NCBI RefSeq assembly: GCF_030012175.1 | Contig: NZ_JASCXW010000012.1 | Coordinates: 1-51,518, forward strand | Reading direction: 5' to 3' | Source: Peloplasma aerotolerans | Lineage (GTDB): Bacteria > Bacillota_I > Bacilli_A > Acholeplasmatales > Acholeplasmataceae | DNA length: 51,518 bases | Shown: in pieces, positions 16,815 to 26,273 of the stretch | How the letters are laid out: every line of letters begins with the position of its first letter | How positions within the stretch are numbered: the stretch's first letter is position 1 | Notes under the pieces: generated by a model | The model's input: only the letters and a program-made list of their open reading frames with translations | The model's database searches: none | Told to the model about the DNA's origin: nothing | Translations under genes and position numbers: made by a program

Positions 16815-17268
16815 ATTATCCCTTCAATTAATCACAGATGAAAACTTAACTCAAGTTATTAAATTAAGTGATACATTATCTGAATATCAAAAAGGATGTG
16901 TAGCACCAAATATGTATTCCATAGCAGAGGCTTATGTGAATCCAGGCAATGCATGGCCAAGAGCAATCTATTTAAATGATCAACCGATTGGCTTTGTTAT
17001 GCTAAGCTTAACACCAGATGAAATCGAAGAAAAAGATAAATCTTATTATCTTTGGAGATTTATGATTGCTGCTGATTATCAAGGTAAAGGTTATGGTAAA
17101 GCAGTACTTGATTTTATCGTTGAAAAATGCAAGACAGATCATAAAGATTTTCTTTATACATCTTGTGAAATGAAAGGTGACATGCCTTATCAGTTTTACT
17201 TGAAATATGGTTTTATTGATACAGGTGTTGTAGCTTATGGAGAAGAAGTATTAAAATTAAATATCTAG
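16807..17268 (+). CDS. GNAT family N-acetyltransferase
   Basis: 153 residues with the GNAT acetyl-CoA site YLWRFMIAADYQGKGYGKAVLDFI (Q/RxxGxG/A = QGKGYG) and the late strand FLYTSCEMKGD followed by FYLKYGFIDTG. The early WPRAIYLNDQPIGFVML strand resembles polyamine acetyltransferases of the BltD type, so spermidine or a similar amine is a plausible substrate (inference). Its ribosome site (AGAGGAG) lies inside the end of the upstream gene. Confidence 0.85.
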   Translation: MSKLSLQLITDENLTQVIKLSDTLSEYQKGCVAPNMYSIAEAYVNPGNAWPRAIYLNDQPIGFVMLSLTPDEIEEKDKSYYLWRFMIAADYQGKGYGKAVLDFIVEKCKTDHKDFLYTSCEMKGDMPYQFYLKYGFIDTGVVAYGEEVLKLNI

Positions 17269-17341
17269 CCTTATTAATACATATATAGCTAATTATTTAG
17301 GATTCATTGCTTCATGTTATCAAAACTCTAGAGGTGATATT

Positions 17342-17539
17342 ATTAAAAAGAATAGTATATTAAAATGTCCATATTGTGGCAATAAAGAAAACTTAATCAT
17401 GCCAAGTGATGCATGTCAATACTTATATGAATGTCCTAACTGCAATAAGATTATTGCTCCAAAAACAGGAGATTGTTGTGTTTTTTGCTCGTATGGAAGT
17501 AATCCGTGCCCACCTGTTCAATTGAGCGATAAGCAATAA
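17342..17539 (+). CDS. GDCCVxC-domain small cysteine-rich protein (apparent ATT start)
   Basis: The frame reads KKNSILKCPYCGNKEN, a second knuckle CPNC, then GDCCVFCSYGSNPCPP. This matches the GDCCVxC family of small Cys-rich proteins, some members of which are selenoproteins. About 65 residues, with three metal-binding-like Cys groups. No ATG, GTG or TTG occurs in frame near the start. The best ribosome site (GAGGTGAT, 17331-17338) points to ATT at 17339 or 17342, followed by AAA AAG AAT as in a normal N-terminus. It could be a rare AUU start or a mutated ATG. The frame is intact to TAA at 17537-17539. Confidence 0.65.
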   Translation: MKKNSILKCPYCGNKENLIMPSDACQYLYECPNCNKIIAPKTGDCCVFCSYGSNPCPPVQLSDKQ

Positions 17540-17585
17540 CATTATCTATTTTCTTTATAAGTATGAATAAAAATATCCATCCATA

Positions 17586-17628
17586 AAAAACTATTATCTG
17601 ATGAAAAAATCAATAATGGTTTTTTTTA
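17586..17628 (+). terminator. intrinsic terminator
   Basis: An imperfect stem (AAAACTATTATCTGAT with ATCAATAATGGTTTT) around a poly-A loop, followed by eight T residues. Confidence 0.6.
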
Positions 17629-17719
17629 TCCTTTTATTATTTCACTAAAGTCTCAAGTCCTCAAACTTATTCACAATATATTCATAATGTTTTTATATAA
17701 TAAACAAGAGGTAATTTGA

Positions 17720-18640
17720 ATGATGTGCAAAAAACTTAGAGTTATTCGCTTTATACTTCGACTGACATTGATCTTTATCATAATGATTTCAATTGCAGTT
17801 TCCATCCAAACCATCAAAGTAAATCGTCAAATTGAACAATTTATCAATAGAGCGACAACGTCAGAAAGTGATACTGTCTTATTTTCAGATGGAACAATCG
17901 AAGAAAGAATGTATCATCCCATCAAAAGAGAATATGATTATGAAACGAATGACATAAGAAGTGTATTTAGTCATGATGAAGATAAAAAGTTTATCGGACA
18001 GAAAGGAGATATTTTTGTTACACAAGAGTCACCTTTCCCATCAATTTTTGGTGTTCATCAAATCATGACATTTTATGTTGGTGGTCATGCTGCATTACAT
18101 AATGGTAATGATCAATTTTTAGAAGCCGTTGGTTTTCCAGGACCCGATGAAAGCATTTTGGATATCATAAGAGATCCTTCTGATGGAACGCATAATTTTT
18201 CAGTTGGAGTAAGAAAAAGCAATACAAATTATTGGATGCTACCAAACTTTAGAAATGAATCTCACAAAGATTACCCTTACTATGGTAATTATTATCGAAA
18301 ACAATTCACCGTGTTGCGCGTAAAAAATATAGATGAGGGTCAGCTAGATTTGACCTTAGATTATGCAAATATGCATTATGAGAATAGATCATTATACAAT
18401 TTCTTATTCTTTTTTGACATGAAAAACAAATTTTATTGCACAGACTTTATTAGCCGTTCCTATAGACATGCAATAAATCACACAGAAAAAGATGAAACAT
18501 TCCCCAAAACACTCAATGATAATGGTTTTGTAACGACAGTGAATGATTTAATACTATCAAAAGATACATATATATCTGTATATGTTGAAAACAAGGATGG
18601 TATAAGACACATATATTACCTAGCAGACTCAAATGAATAA
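17720..18640 (+). CDS. YiiX/YebB-like permuted papain-fold peptidase, membrane-anchored
   Basis: 306 residues. An N-terminal hydrophobic segment (residues about 10-30) acts as signal or anchor. The catalytic part shows GDIFVTQES, then GGHAAL with H123, and later FYCTDFISRSY with C240. His before Cys is the order of circularly permuted NlpC/P60-like enzymes (YiiX/YaeF type), which cleave amide or ester bonds in peptidoglycan, lipid or peptides. The enzyme would act outside the membrane. The ribosome site AAGAGG precedes ATG 17720; the next codon is also ATG. It lies just before lgt, so the genes may share a transcript. Confidence 0.7.
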   Translation: MMCKKLRVIRFILRLTLIFIIMISIAVSIQTIKVNRQIEQFINRATTSESDTVLFSDGTIEERMYHPIKREYDYETNDIRSVFSHDEDKKFIGQKGDIFVTQESPFPSIFGVHQIMTFYVGGHAALHNGNDQFLEAVGFPGPDESILDIIRDPSDGTHNFSVGVRKSNTNYWMLPNFRNESHKDYPYYGNYYRKQFTVLRVKNIDEGQLDLTLDYANMHYENRSLYNFLFFFDMKNKFYCTDFISRSYRHAINHTEKDETFPKTLNDNGFVTTVNDLILSKDTYISVYVENKDGIRHIYYLADSNE

Positions 18641-18684
18641 GATGTAAATCAACAAAAATAAGAAAAATAGGAGAGATTTTAGAA

Positions 18685-19626
18685 ATGCACAATACTCATA
18701 CACATTCAACACATCATCGTTATATGATAATGATTCATGTTTTTATTATGGTCTTGACACTTGCCATATTCACTCAAACAGAAGTTCCCTATAATCGTGT
18801 TGCAATCGATTTTGGATTTGCAAAGATATACTGGTATGCTGTTTTTATATTGACAGGATTATTGTTAGCTGCTTTTTTTAGTCAAACAGAACTAGTCAAA
18901 ATGGGTTATTCCAAAGATTTTTTATATGACGGTTTACTATGGGGAGTCCCCATTGCATTACTTGGAGCAAGATTATATTATGTCATGTTCGATCCAATAC
19001 CACATTATAATAGTTTTTTCGATATCATTAATATTAGCAAAGGTGGATTAGCTATTCATGGAGCACTGATAGCAACTTTTATTTTTCTACCGATCTATAG
19101 CAAACTAAAAAAAGTAAATGTTATGCCTATTGTTGATATCTTGGTTATGGGATTTTTAATCGGACAAATTGTAGGTCGATTTGGTAACTTTATGAATCAT
19201 GAGGCATATGGTCCAGCGATACAGTCAGAATGGATTATCAGAATCTTACCTAATTTTATATTAAATCAAATGAGATTAGGTGATGTCATTCATCATCCGA
19301 CCTTTCTATATGAAGGTTTATGGAATCTAGTGTTTCTCATATTTTTGATTACGATGAGACAAAAACGAGTATTCAAAATAGGCGATTATTTGGGTCTATA
19401 TTTAATATGGTATGGACTAGGAAGAGGTCTTATCATTGAACCCATGAGGGTTAATGGAGCATATGGAGATGCCTTAATGTTTATGAATGTCCCCATTAAT
19501 ATAGCGATGTCATTTGTTTTTATATTGATAGGTATAGGTTATATGTTGATCAAGCACAGACACCGTCATGCATTACCTTTTCAAGTAGATACGTACATAG
19601 AAAATCAAGAAAGAACTGAAAATTAA
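18685..19626 (+). CDS. lgt: prolipoprotein diacylglyceryl transferase
   Basis: Lgt moves diacylglycerol from phosphatidylglycerol to the lipobox Cys of prelipoproteins. The 313-residue protein has seven or so membrane segments. The family motifs include RLYYVMFDP, GGLAIHGALI and the signature GRFGNFMNHEAYGP. The region YLIWYGLGRGLIIEPMR near the C-terminus is also typical. The N-terminus begins with a His-rich stretch (MHNTHTHSTHHRY) longer than in most Lgt. A substrate lipoprotein candidate is in this window at 50092. Confidence 0.95.
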   Translation: MHNTHTHSTHHRYMIMIHVFIMVLTLAIFTQTEVPYNRVAIDFGFAKIYWYAVFILTGLLLAAFFSQTELVKMGYSKDFLYDGLLWGVPIALLGARLYYVMFDPIPHYNSFFDIINISKGGLAIHGALIATFIFLPIYSKLKKVNVMPIVDILVMGFLIGQIVGRFGNFMNHEAYGPAIQSEWIIRILPNFILNQMRLGDVIHHPTFLYEGLWNLVFLIFLITMRQKRVFKIGDYLGLYLIWYGLGRGLIIEPMRVNGAYGDALMFMNVPINIAMSFVFILIGIGYMLIKHRHRHALPFQVDTYIENQERTEN

Positions 19627-19671
19627 TACCATCTATACCTTTCTTTCTACAAAAACAATGTAATAAACTAG

Positions 19672-19703
19672 GACTAAGAGTAATTGCTTAGTCTTTTATT
19701 TTT
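19672..19703 (+). terminator. intrinsic terminator after lgt
   Basis: GACTAAG (19672-19678) pairs with CTTAGTC (19687-19693), followed by TTTTATTTTT. Confidence 0.8.
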
Positions 19704-19790
19704 GATACAAATAAATAAAAAAAAGGAAACCCTAAAAAGATTTCCTTATCATATAACCAAAACAATAAAAAGATATTTGTTAGATTACTT

Positions 19791-21878
19791 TTACTTCATT
19801 TTTAATAGTTTTGCATTAATAGAAACAATAACTGTACTTAATGACATCAAAACTGCACCAATTGCTGGACTTAAGAGAATGCCTGCACTAACCAATACAC
19901 CTGCAGCTAAAGGAATTGCTAAGAGGTTGTAACCGGTTGCCCATATAAGATTTTGTGTCATCTTTTTATATGTAGCTTTTGATAATTTGACAATATTTAC
20001 AACATCATTAGGATTACTTTTGACCAATATAACGTCTGCAGTCTCAATTGCTACATCTGTACCTGCACCAATTGCTATTCCTAGATGAGATTTAGCCAAT
20101 GCTGGTGCATCATTGATTCCATCACCAGTCATTGCCACTGTACGTTTATCATCAACTAACTGCTGGATTTTGTCAGCTTTTTGATGAGGAAGAACCTCGG
20201 AAATCACACTGTCAATTCCGATTTCAGCTGCTACCTTTTGAGCCACTTTATTATTGTCTCCTGTAAGCATTATGGATTGAATGCCCAATGATTTTAACTC
20301 TTCAACTGCAGTTTTTGCTGATTCTCTAACAATGTCAGAAAGAGCAATCAAACCAATGAGTATATTATTCTCAATAACAAATATGACAGTATTGCCTTCA
20401 TCAGCTAGTTTTTCGTATGTTTTTAGATTGTAAGATAAATCTAATTCTTGTATGTATCCAGGACTTGCAATAGTAATACTCTTGCCATCAACTGTACCAC
20501 TGAGTCCTTTACCCGGAATTGCAGTAAAGTTACTCACATCGAGTAAACTGATATCTCTTTTTTTACTCTCATTTATAATGCCAACAGCAATTGGATGTTC
20601 TGAATGGTTTTCAAGTGCATATGCAAGTGATAATATCTTATTTTCATCATCTTTAAAAGCAATTACATGATTAACGCCAAATTGACCATAAGTCAATGTT
20701 CCTGTTTTGTCAAATACGACAGTATCTATTTTTCTCGCATTTTCAAAGTTTGCTCGATTTCTGATGAGTAAGCCATGACGAGCTCCAATACTTGATGAAA
20801 CTGCTGTAACCAATGGTGTAGCCAAACCTAGAGCATGAGGACAAGAAATAATGATAACTGTAACTGCTCTTTCCATCGCAAATGAAAGTTCTGCACCAAG
20901 AGACATCCAAACAACAAATGTTCCAACCCCGCCAATTACAGCGATGTAAAATAAATACTTAGCAGCGACATCTGCTAGTCGTTGTGTTTTAGATCTTGTT
21001 GATTGAGCATCTTTGACTAACTTAATAACTTGCGAAAGGAATGTTGCTTCTCCAACTCTAGTTACGGTCATCTTTATTGACCCATCTGAATTAATCGAAC
21101 CACCAATAACTTCATCACCTTCTGATTTTTCAACAGGTACAGACTCACCTGTTAACATTGATTCGTTTATTGCAGATTTTCCTTCATAAATAGAACCATC
21201 TGTCGGAATTTTTTCACCTGGTTTTACCAATAAGTTCATACCTTCAGTAACCTGATTTAAAGCGATATCAACTATGTCACCGTTAGTTTTAATTTGATGG
21301 GCTGTTTCAGGCATCAGTTTTAGAAGTTCTTCAAGAGCACGTGATGCACCAAGTATGGATTTCATTTCAATCCAATGCCCTAGAAGCATAACTGATATTA
21401 GTGTTGACAGTTCCCAAAAAAAGTCAGAGCCAAGACCGGTAAAGACTGTAATTGTACTGTAAATGTATGCAACAACAATAGCTAATGTGATAAGTGTCAT
21501 CATTGCTGGAATCTTAGATTTGACCTCTTCAATTGCACCTATAAAAAACGGTTTACCACCATAAACGAATAGAATGGATGACAGAACAAGTAATACGTAT
21601 GTATCTCCAGTAAATCTTAGATTAATACCTAAAAATGTTTGAATCATTGGTGACAATAATAAAATTGGAACAACTAAAAACAAAGATAAAACAAAACGTT
21701 TTTTAAAATCATGAACCATCATTTCATGATGATTACTGTGATCATGATGATTATTGTCTTCATGATTCATTGTCTCATGCTCATGTTTCTCATGATTCAT
21801 GTGATGATGTTGATGATTACTCATTTGATGATTGGATTGTTCAGTTTTACTTGATCCCCTAGATTTATTATTTTTCAT
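19791..21878 (-). CDS. copB: CopB-type P1B copper-transporting ATPase
   Basis: A 695-residue heavy-metal P-type ATPase. The N-terminus (residues about 16-56) is a His/Met/Asp-rich metal tail instead of a CxxC domain. The transmembrane metal site is C346-P-H348 (SCPHALGLATP), the CPH motif of the P1B-3/CopB group that exports copper or silver. The phosphorylation loop is D390KTGTLT, with TGES and GDGINDAPAL present. The promoter carries a GC-rich CsoR-like palindrome between -35 and -10, so copper-induced derepression is likely. No csoR gene is in the window. The ATG at 21878 follows a good AAGGAGAAAG site. Confidence 0.93.
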   Translation of the reverse strand: MKNNKSRGSSKTEQSNHQMSNHQHHHMNHEKHEHETMNHEDNNHHDHSNHHEMMVHDFKKRFVLSLFLVVPILLLSPMIQTFLGINLRFTGDTYVLLVLSSILFVYGGKPFFIGAIEEVKSKIPAMMTLITLAIVVAYIYSTITVFTGLGSDFFWELSTLISVMLLGHWIEMKSILGASRALEELLKLMPETAHQIKTNGDIVDIALNQVTEGMNLLVKPGEKIPTDGSIYEGKSAINESMLTGESVPVEKSEGDEVIGGSINSDGSIKMTVTRVGEATFLSQVIKLVKDAQSTRSKTQRLADVAAKYLFYIAVIGGVGTFVVWMSLGAELSFAMERAVTVIIISCPHALGLATPLVTAVSSSIGARHGLLIRNRANFENARKIDTVVFDKTGTLTYGQFGVNHVIAFKDDENKILSLAYALENHSEHPIAVGIINESKKRDISLLDVSNFTAIPGKGLSGTVDGKSITIASPGYIQELDLSYNLKTYEKLADEGNTVIFVIENNILIGLIALSDIVRESAKTAVEELKSLGIQSIMLTGDNNKVAQKVAAEIGIDSVISEVLPHQKADKIQQLVDDKRTVAMTGDGINDAPALAKSHLGIAIGAGTDVAIETADVILVKSNPNDVVNIVKLSKATYKKMTQNLIWATGYNLLAIPLAAGVLVSAGILLSPAIGAVLMSLSTVIVSINAKLLKMK

Positions 21879-21959
21879 AGCTGTTTCTTTCTCCTTATCT
21901 TAAATCGATTTTTGAAATCATTATTGATTATTTCATTAAAAGTTAGTCGATAAACAACA

Positions 21960-21987
21960 ATGATACCCCCCTATGGGAGGGGTACAA
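21960..21987 (-). promoter_or_regulatory. copB promoter with CsoR-like operator
   Basis: On the minus strand, TTGTAC (21987-21982), a 16-nt spacer and TATCAT (21965-21960) form a promoter. The palindrome TACCCC...GGGGTA (21964-21984) fills the spacer, the usual place and shape of a CsoR-family copper operator. It is strikingly GC-rich against AT-rich surroundings. Confidence 0.65.
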
Positions 21988-22173
21988 ATCAATTATATCA
22001 CAAGCAGTTATTAATATCAACTTTATTTGCATTCATTATATCTTCACATTTAAATGATAAGATTAAAATAACAAAAGAGAAATACTAATAAAATAAATTT
22101 CAGTTAATTGTTAAATACAATGCTTAATCATGTTTGAATATAAAATAAAAGATACATATAGGAGGATAGCAGA

Positions 22174-22770
22174 ATGAAAAAAATCATATTTGTTCTAGGT
22201 TTTTTATCAGTATTGTTACTATTTAGTGGATTATTTCTCTCTAAAGCTAACGCTGTAGAATTTCTGAATCAAAATTCTTTAAGTGAGGATAACAACTATT
22301 GGAGAGGTATGATGAATAATAATTACGATTCTATCTCGTATGAAAGAGAATATATGCATCTTTCAGAAGAAGATCGAGTTGTCTTTGATGAAATATTTGC
22401 TCAAGAATTAATTGCATCAAATATTGGTGAAGTTACATTAGAAGAGGCTATTGAGTTATTAGATAACATAAAAAGGAATATTTTAGAAAACAATAACAAT
22501 TATACTTTTCAATCATACGGTTCAATGATGCAAAACTATAATCTTAGAGATTCACACTGTGGAAATTCTGAACCATTTGATAGCTCATACGAATGGTATT
22601 ATGTTCACACTTATGGAGCGGATAAAGATTTACTAGAACAAAAGTATGTAGAGTTATTACAATCGGTCAATTACGATGAACTATCAGTTGATGACATTAT
22701 TGTAAACATTGCTCAAGCAAAAGAAGATGCTGTTATTTATTTAATAGAGTCATATCCATCAAATGATTAG
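22174..22770 (+). CDS. secreted protein of unknown function
   Basis: 198 residues with a signal peptide: MKKIIFVLGFLSVLLLFSGLF, then a likely cut after SKANA. The mature part is acidic and helical (LSEEDRVVFDEIFAQELI, TLEEAIELLDNIKRNI), with a Met/Asn-rich patch (RGMMNNNYDS) and a single HCGN site. I do not recognise it. It is divergent from copB; a copper or metal role is possible but unsupported. An excellent ribosome site (AGGAGG) precedes the ATG. Confidence 0.65.
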   Translation: MKKIIFVLGFLSVLLLFSGLFLSKANAVEFLNQNSLSEDNNYWRGMMNNNYDSISYEREYMHLSEEDRVVFDEIFAQELIASNIGEVTLEEAIELLDNIKRNILENNNNYTFQSYGSMMQNYNLRDSHCGNSEPFDSSYEWYYVHTYGADKDLLEQKYVELLQSVNYDELSVDDIIVNIAQAKEDAVIYLIESYPSND

Positions 22771-22988
22771 TGTCTTTATAAATCAAAATCGGTCGAATTA
22801 AAGTTGATTAATCATAATCTATAGATTTATCAATTAGTGTTTTTTGTCTATACGTTGGACTAATATGTTGTTTTGTCCCAAATATATTAACTTATCCATT
22901 CCTATATTTTTCAAATTTAGAATAAACTATCGGAATTATTTAAACATTTATTTTATAATTTTTTACTGGAAAGAGTTTAGGTAGATAT

Positions 22989-23822
22989 ATGCGAATCATC
23001 AAATTTGGAAATTTTTATTATTTTGCTTATATTATAATCGCGTTTCTTTTGGTTCTTTTAACCATTAGATTTTTGAAGAACAAACCAAATCGATATAAGC
23101 ATTATTTTTTATTCTCAATTTATCTAGTGGCATTTGTTATTCATTTTCTAAAAGTATTTATCTATCCATATAATACTTTAAATATTGTTTATCACAAAAT
23201 GACTTTAGAAAATGTTAGTGCTGTTTCTACAGTATTTTTTCCATGGATATATTTGTCAAAAAATAAAGTATTAAAGGATTATTTGGTTATTGGTGGAATT
23301 TCTAGCGGAATTTTGCCATTTTTGTTTCCTATTGATGCTATGATTCCAATGTTTGATGGAAACTATCTTCCAATTAAGCATGCTTTAAGTCTTGAAGTCA
23401 TCAGGTTCTATTTTGCACATTTGGTATTACTGCTAGTACCCATCGTTATGATGCATTATAAAATGCATCGAATATCGGTAAAAAGAATTTTATATATGCC
23501 AGTCATTTTAATGGTTATCCTGACTATATTGTTTATCAATGAATGGGCAATTACTCAAATAGGTTGGGTTTCTTCAACTGACTTTTTAAACCCATTAAAA
23601 AGAAACCCCTCATTAATCTTTGGATTAAAAGATGGATTATCTGGATTGGGTGTGTTTATAGCTCTGTTTGTTCCTAAAGTATTTACTATTCATCCTGTAA
23701 CTGGTGCTTTATTTTATTGGCCAGTTGTTTGGTTGATCTTCCCTGTATTTATCTATGGAACGATCATTAGTTTTATTTATGCACTTATATATGATCGCGA
23801 AGAAAGTATAAAAATTATTTAA
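22989..23822 (+). CDS. YwaF/TIGR02206-like integral membrane protein
   Basis: 277 residues and about seven membrane segments. HALSLEVIRFYFAHLVLLLVP in the middle and the final WLIFPVFIYGTIISF resemble YwaF-type proteins, whose function is unknown. The match is by general pattern only. The ribosome site is weak (TTTAGGTAG). The gap before it (22771-22988) holds no gene I can see. Confidence 0.55.
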   Translation: MRIIKFGNFYYFAYIIIAFLLVLLTIRFLKNKPNRYKHYFLFSIYLVAFVIHFLKVFIYPYNTLNIVYHKMTLENVSAVSTVFFPWIYLSKNKVLKDYLVIGGISSGILPFLFPIDAMIPMFDGNYLPIKHALSLEVIRFYFAHLVLLLVPIVMMHYKMHRISVKRILYMPVILMVILTILFINEWAITQIGWVSSTDFLNPLKRNPSLIFGLKDGLSGLGVFIALFVPKVFTIHPVTGALFYWPVVWLIFPVFIYGTIISFIYALIYDREESIKII

Positions 23823-23903
23823 AAAGATGGCTCGATGATTTCATTAGTAAGGTATAATATTTATATAGTATAAGTATACACAATATACACTGTTTCTTAT
23901 TGA

Positions 23904-23920
23904 GTCCACGTTTCGTGGAC
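23904..23920. repeat. perfect hairpin upstream of XRE regulator
   Basis: GTCCACG-TTT-CGTGGAC is a perfect 7-bp stem with a TTT loop, 67 nt before the regulator gene. With only a weak T-rich tail (AAAGTCTTTT), it may end the upstream transcript or be an operator. Confidence 0.4.
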
Positions 23921-23986
23921 AAAGTCTTTTAAGCATGGGTTGTGCAATTTAAAACATTCAAGTAAGATAAACATGAGGTGGAAGAC

Positions 23987-25150
23987 ATGAATCCAACAAA
24001 AACAGGACAATTTATCCAGGAATTAAGAAAAGAACGAAAATTAACACAAACAGAATTAGCTGAAATGCTTATGATTACCAATAAAGCTGTTTCAAGGTGG
24101 GAAACAGGTGATGGCTTTCCTGATGTTGTTATCTTACCAAAAATTAGTGAAATATTAGGTGCTTCAGTTGATGAAATTTTAAAAGGTGAGCGTATAACTA
24201 AAGAAACCAATAAGCAAAAACTTCATCATGTGAAGCTAAAAAATGCTTCATTGGTTTCGATGACGTTAATCATCCTTTCTTTTGTTTTATTTGTAGCTCT
24301 TACTTATGCAACGTATAGAGCTTGGATAGGTTTTATAGGATATATTGTATTAGCAACTCTAGGACTTTTATTCATACTGATAGAACGTAATCGCTTTATG
24401 GTAGCATGCACATATGATGATAAAGACCAACAGTTACTTTTTAAGTCACTTTTTATAAATGTATCAGCATTTGTTATTGGATTTTTTATGACAGTACCAC
24501 AAATCTTACAATCTATATCAAGTGATATTGTTACATCTGTTATTACTTTTGACTATTATTTATTAGCAGCATCTATCTTTGGATTAGTTGGATTCTTTAT
24601 TGTTTTATGCTATTTTGTGTACTTTTATCAAAACGGTAAAAACTTAAAACACCATAAGCAAACAGCAAATACAATCTTTATTTATTTAGGTCTTGCTGCT
24701 GGAGTGATCATAACAAATATGATTATTCATCAACAGATCCTATTTGTAGGGGTACCAGGTCTAATATTATATATAGGAATGGGTATATATTATCTAATGA
24801 GAAGACAAGATAAAATTATCGTGTTCTTATTCAGAGTATGGACATCGATGATATTTATTTATAGTTTCAACTCAGCTTATGTATATGAGGGACGTATTTG
24901 GTTGCTGCAAATAGCATCTATAGCAACACTACTTATGATTTTAGTCTTTTGGGTTTTATGGTTTAAAGATAAGCAATTCAATCAAATATTTAGATTTGCA
25001 TACCAATCATTATTCTTTCTATTGTATGGAATACTTAGCAATGATTCTGATCTTGCAATCTTAGTTACTTTATTTGCACTGATTGCTTTTGAAGTTGTAG
25101 TTGTTTCTAATGTTAAAAAAACAGAGAAGTTATTACAATTACAAATATAA
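23987..25150 (+). CDS. XRE-family helix-turn-helix regulator with membrane domain
   Basis: 387 residues. The N-terminal 65 hold an XRE HTH: FIQELRKERKLTQTELAEML, then NKAVSRWETGDGFPD and VDEILKGE, the pattern of Firmicute regulators. The rest has about nine membrane segments. This is a one-component membrane-tethered regulator design. The ATG at 23987 is used because GAGGTGG lies at 23976-23982; a GTG at 23978 would sit inside that site. Its target is unknown. Confidence 0.85.
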   Translation: MNPTKTGQFIQELRKERKLTQTELAEMLMITNKAVSRWETGDGFPDVVILPKISEILGASVDEILKGERITKETNKQKLHHVKLKNASLVSMTLIILSFVLFVALTYATYRAWIGFIGYIVLATLGLLFILIERNRFMVACTYDDKDQQLLFKSLFINVSAFVIGFFMTVPQILQSISSDIVTSVITFDYYLLAASIFGLVGFFIVLCYFVYFYQNGKNLKHHKQTANTIFIYLGLAAGVIITNMIIHQQILFVGVPGLILYIGMGIYYLMRRQDKIIVFLFRVWTSMIFIYSFNSAYVYEGRIWLLQIASIATLLMILVFWVLWFKDKQFNQIFRFAYQSLFFLLYGILSNDSDLAILVTLFALIAFEVVVVSNVKKTEKLLQLQI

Positions 25151-25187
25151 AAGTGAGTTAAATTCATCTTAAATGGCAATAAAAAAA

Positions 25188-25253
25188 GCTACCTGTTACT
25201 AGAATCGGTATATCAACAATACCTATTTCTAAACTCTGGTAGCTATTTTTTTT
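25188..25253. terminator. long bidirectional terminator between convergent genes
   Basis: AGCTACC (25188-25194) pairs with GGTAGCT (25238-25244). Inside it lie TAGAA/TTCTA and GGTAT/ATACC pairs, giving a tall interrupted stem. An A7 run precedes and a T8 run follows, so it works in both directions. Confidence 0.85.
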
Positions 25254-25887
25254 AAAAAACAGATTCTTTACCTCTAATTATAAAATCATAAAGTATGTAT
25301 CCAAAATAAAAAATAACACTATACACACTAAAACGTTCAATAAGACCAAAGTATGCTGGATTAATCAACCCCATTAGACCACCTGAGACGATTAAAGTGA
25401 ATAAAGTTAAAATGCTTATATATAATCCTTTTCTGTCGCCAATTTTTTTATATCCTAAAATCATAAATATTAGTGAAGCAATTGTAGATAAGACAACTAA
25501 TCCAGTAACAATCATATGCATCACATTTTGAAAATTACCTATATAACCAGATTCTGATAATGGGAACAACGCATACCCAATGGCTGATACAGTTAACATG
25601 CTAGCAAATAATATAAGCCCTATATAAAGCAATTTATGTGTTTTAGCTTTGTATAAATAAACAATACACCATAATGTGATGAAACTTAAAAATCCATAGA
25701 CATAACTAAAGAATCTTGTATACATAACACCATTTGCTTGATCAGCAGTTAAATCACTGATTGCTTGTGATAACCAATGGTAGTCACTATTCATGAATCT
25801 TCCAACAACAACATGTGTTAAGTAACTAACGATGGCAATAACCCCTAAAACACTAATGGTTAACCGCAATTTGTTTTTATTAATCAT
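25252..25887 (-). CDS. DUF998 membrane protein
   Basis: 211 residues with six membrane segments, in line with DUF998. The early loop HWLSQAISDLTADQANG matches the family's conserved SDLG/T-like loop after the first helix. GYALFPLSESG and the final RFSVYSVIFYFGYILYDF are also family-like. Its function is unknown. The ribosome site GGAGG precedes the ATG by a slightly long spacer. It is a single-gene unit. Confidence 0.7.
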   Translation of the reverse strand: MINKNKLRLTISVLGVIAIVSYLTHVVVGRFMNSDYHWLSQAISDLTADQANGVMYTRFFSYVYGFLSFITLWCIVYLYKAKTHKLLYIGLILFASMLTVSAIGYALFPLSESGYIGNFQNVMHMIVTGLVVLSTIASLIFMILGYKKIGDRKGLYISILTLFTLIVSGGLMGLINPAYFGLIERFSVYSVIFYFGYILYDFIIRGKESVF

Positions 25888-26010
25888 GATAAAAAAACCT
25901 CCAAATTAACATTTTTTATTATTTTTATTACCTGTATCTTTATAAACTGTTAATCTATCTTTTACACAGTTAATTAGATTATATCACTTACTAGGTGAAG
26001 ATTCTGCTAG

Positions 26011-26038
26011 AAAAATAAAAAAAACTCCTAGTTGGAGT
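26011..26038 (-). terminator. terminator after tRNA-Gly
   Basis: Read on the minus strand, ACTCC-AACTA-GGAGT (26038-26024) is followed by a long T-run. Confidence 0.8.
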
Positions 26039-26053
26039 CAGTTCATACTTAGA

Positions 26054-26128
26054 TGGAGCGGGCGAGGGGAATCGGACCCCCATTTCATGCTTGGCAAGCA
26101 CGTGTAATAACCATTATACGACGCCCAC
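26054..26128 (-). tRNA. tRNA-Gly(GCC)
   Basis: On the minus strand the acceptor arm GTGGGCG pairs with CGCCCGC, with discriminator T and encoded CCA. The anticodon arm TGCTTGCCAAGCA gives anticodon GCC. The T arm GGGGGTCCGATTCCCC is regular. Confidence 0.95.
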
Positions 26129-26144
26129 TTGTTCGTGCTTATTT

Positions 26145-26173
26145 ATGATAGCAAATATTTGATTAGTTGTCAA
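26145..26173 (-). promoter_or_regulatory. promoter of tRNA-Gly
   Basis: Minus strand: TTGACA (26173-26168), exactly 17 nt, TATCAT (26150-26145). It is a near-consensus sigma-A promoter 17 nt upstream of the tRNA. Confidence 0.85.
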
Positions 26174-26273
26174 GCATCAGAAGATGATTTTTATTACTTT
26201 TTTTAAGGTTATGAAAGTATTTCATTGAATAGTTGTCTACATATTTCGTGTTATAATAAGACCAGGTGATGAA

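Noticed and set aside
25188-25253. Tall interrupted hairpin considered as a MITE or CRISPR-like repeat
   Set aside because: It occurs once and is flanked by A and T runs between convergent genes, so a bidirectional terminator explains it. No repeat-spacer array was seen anywhere in the window.
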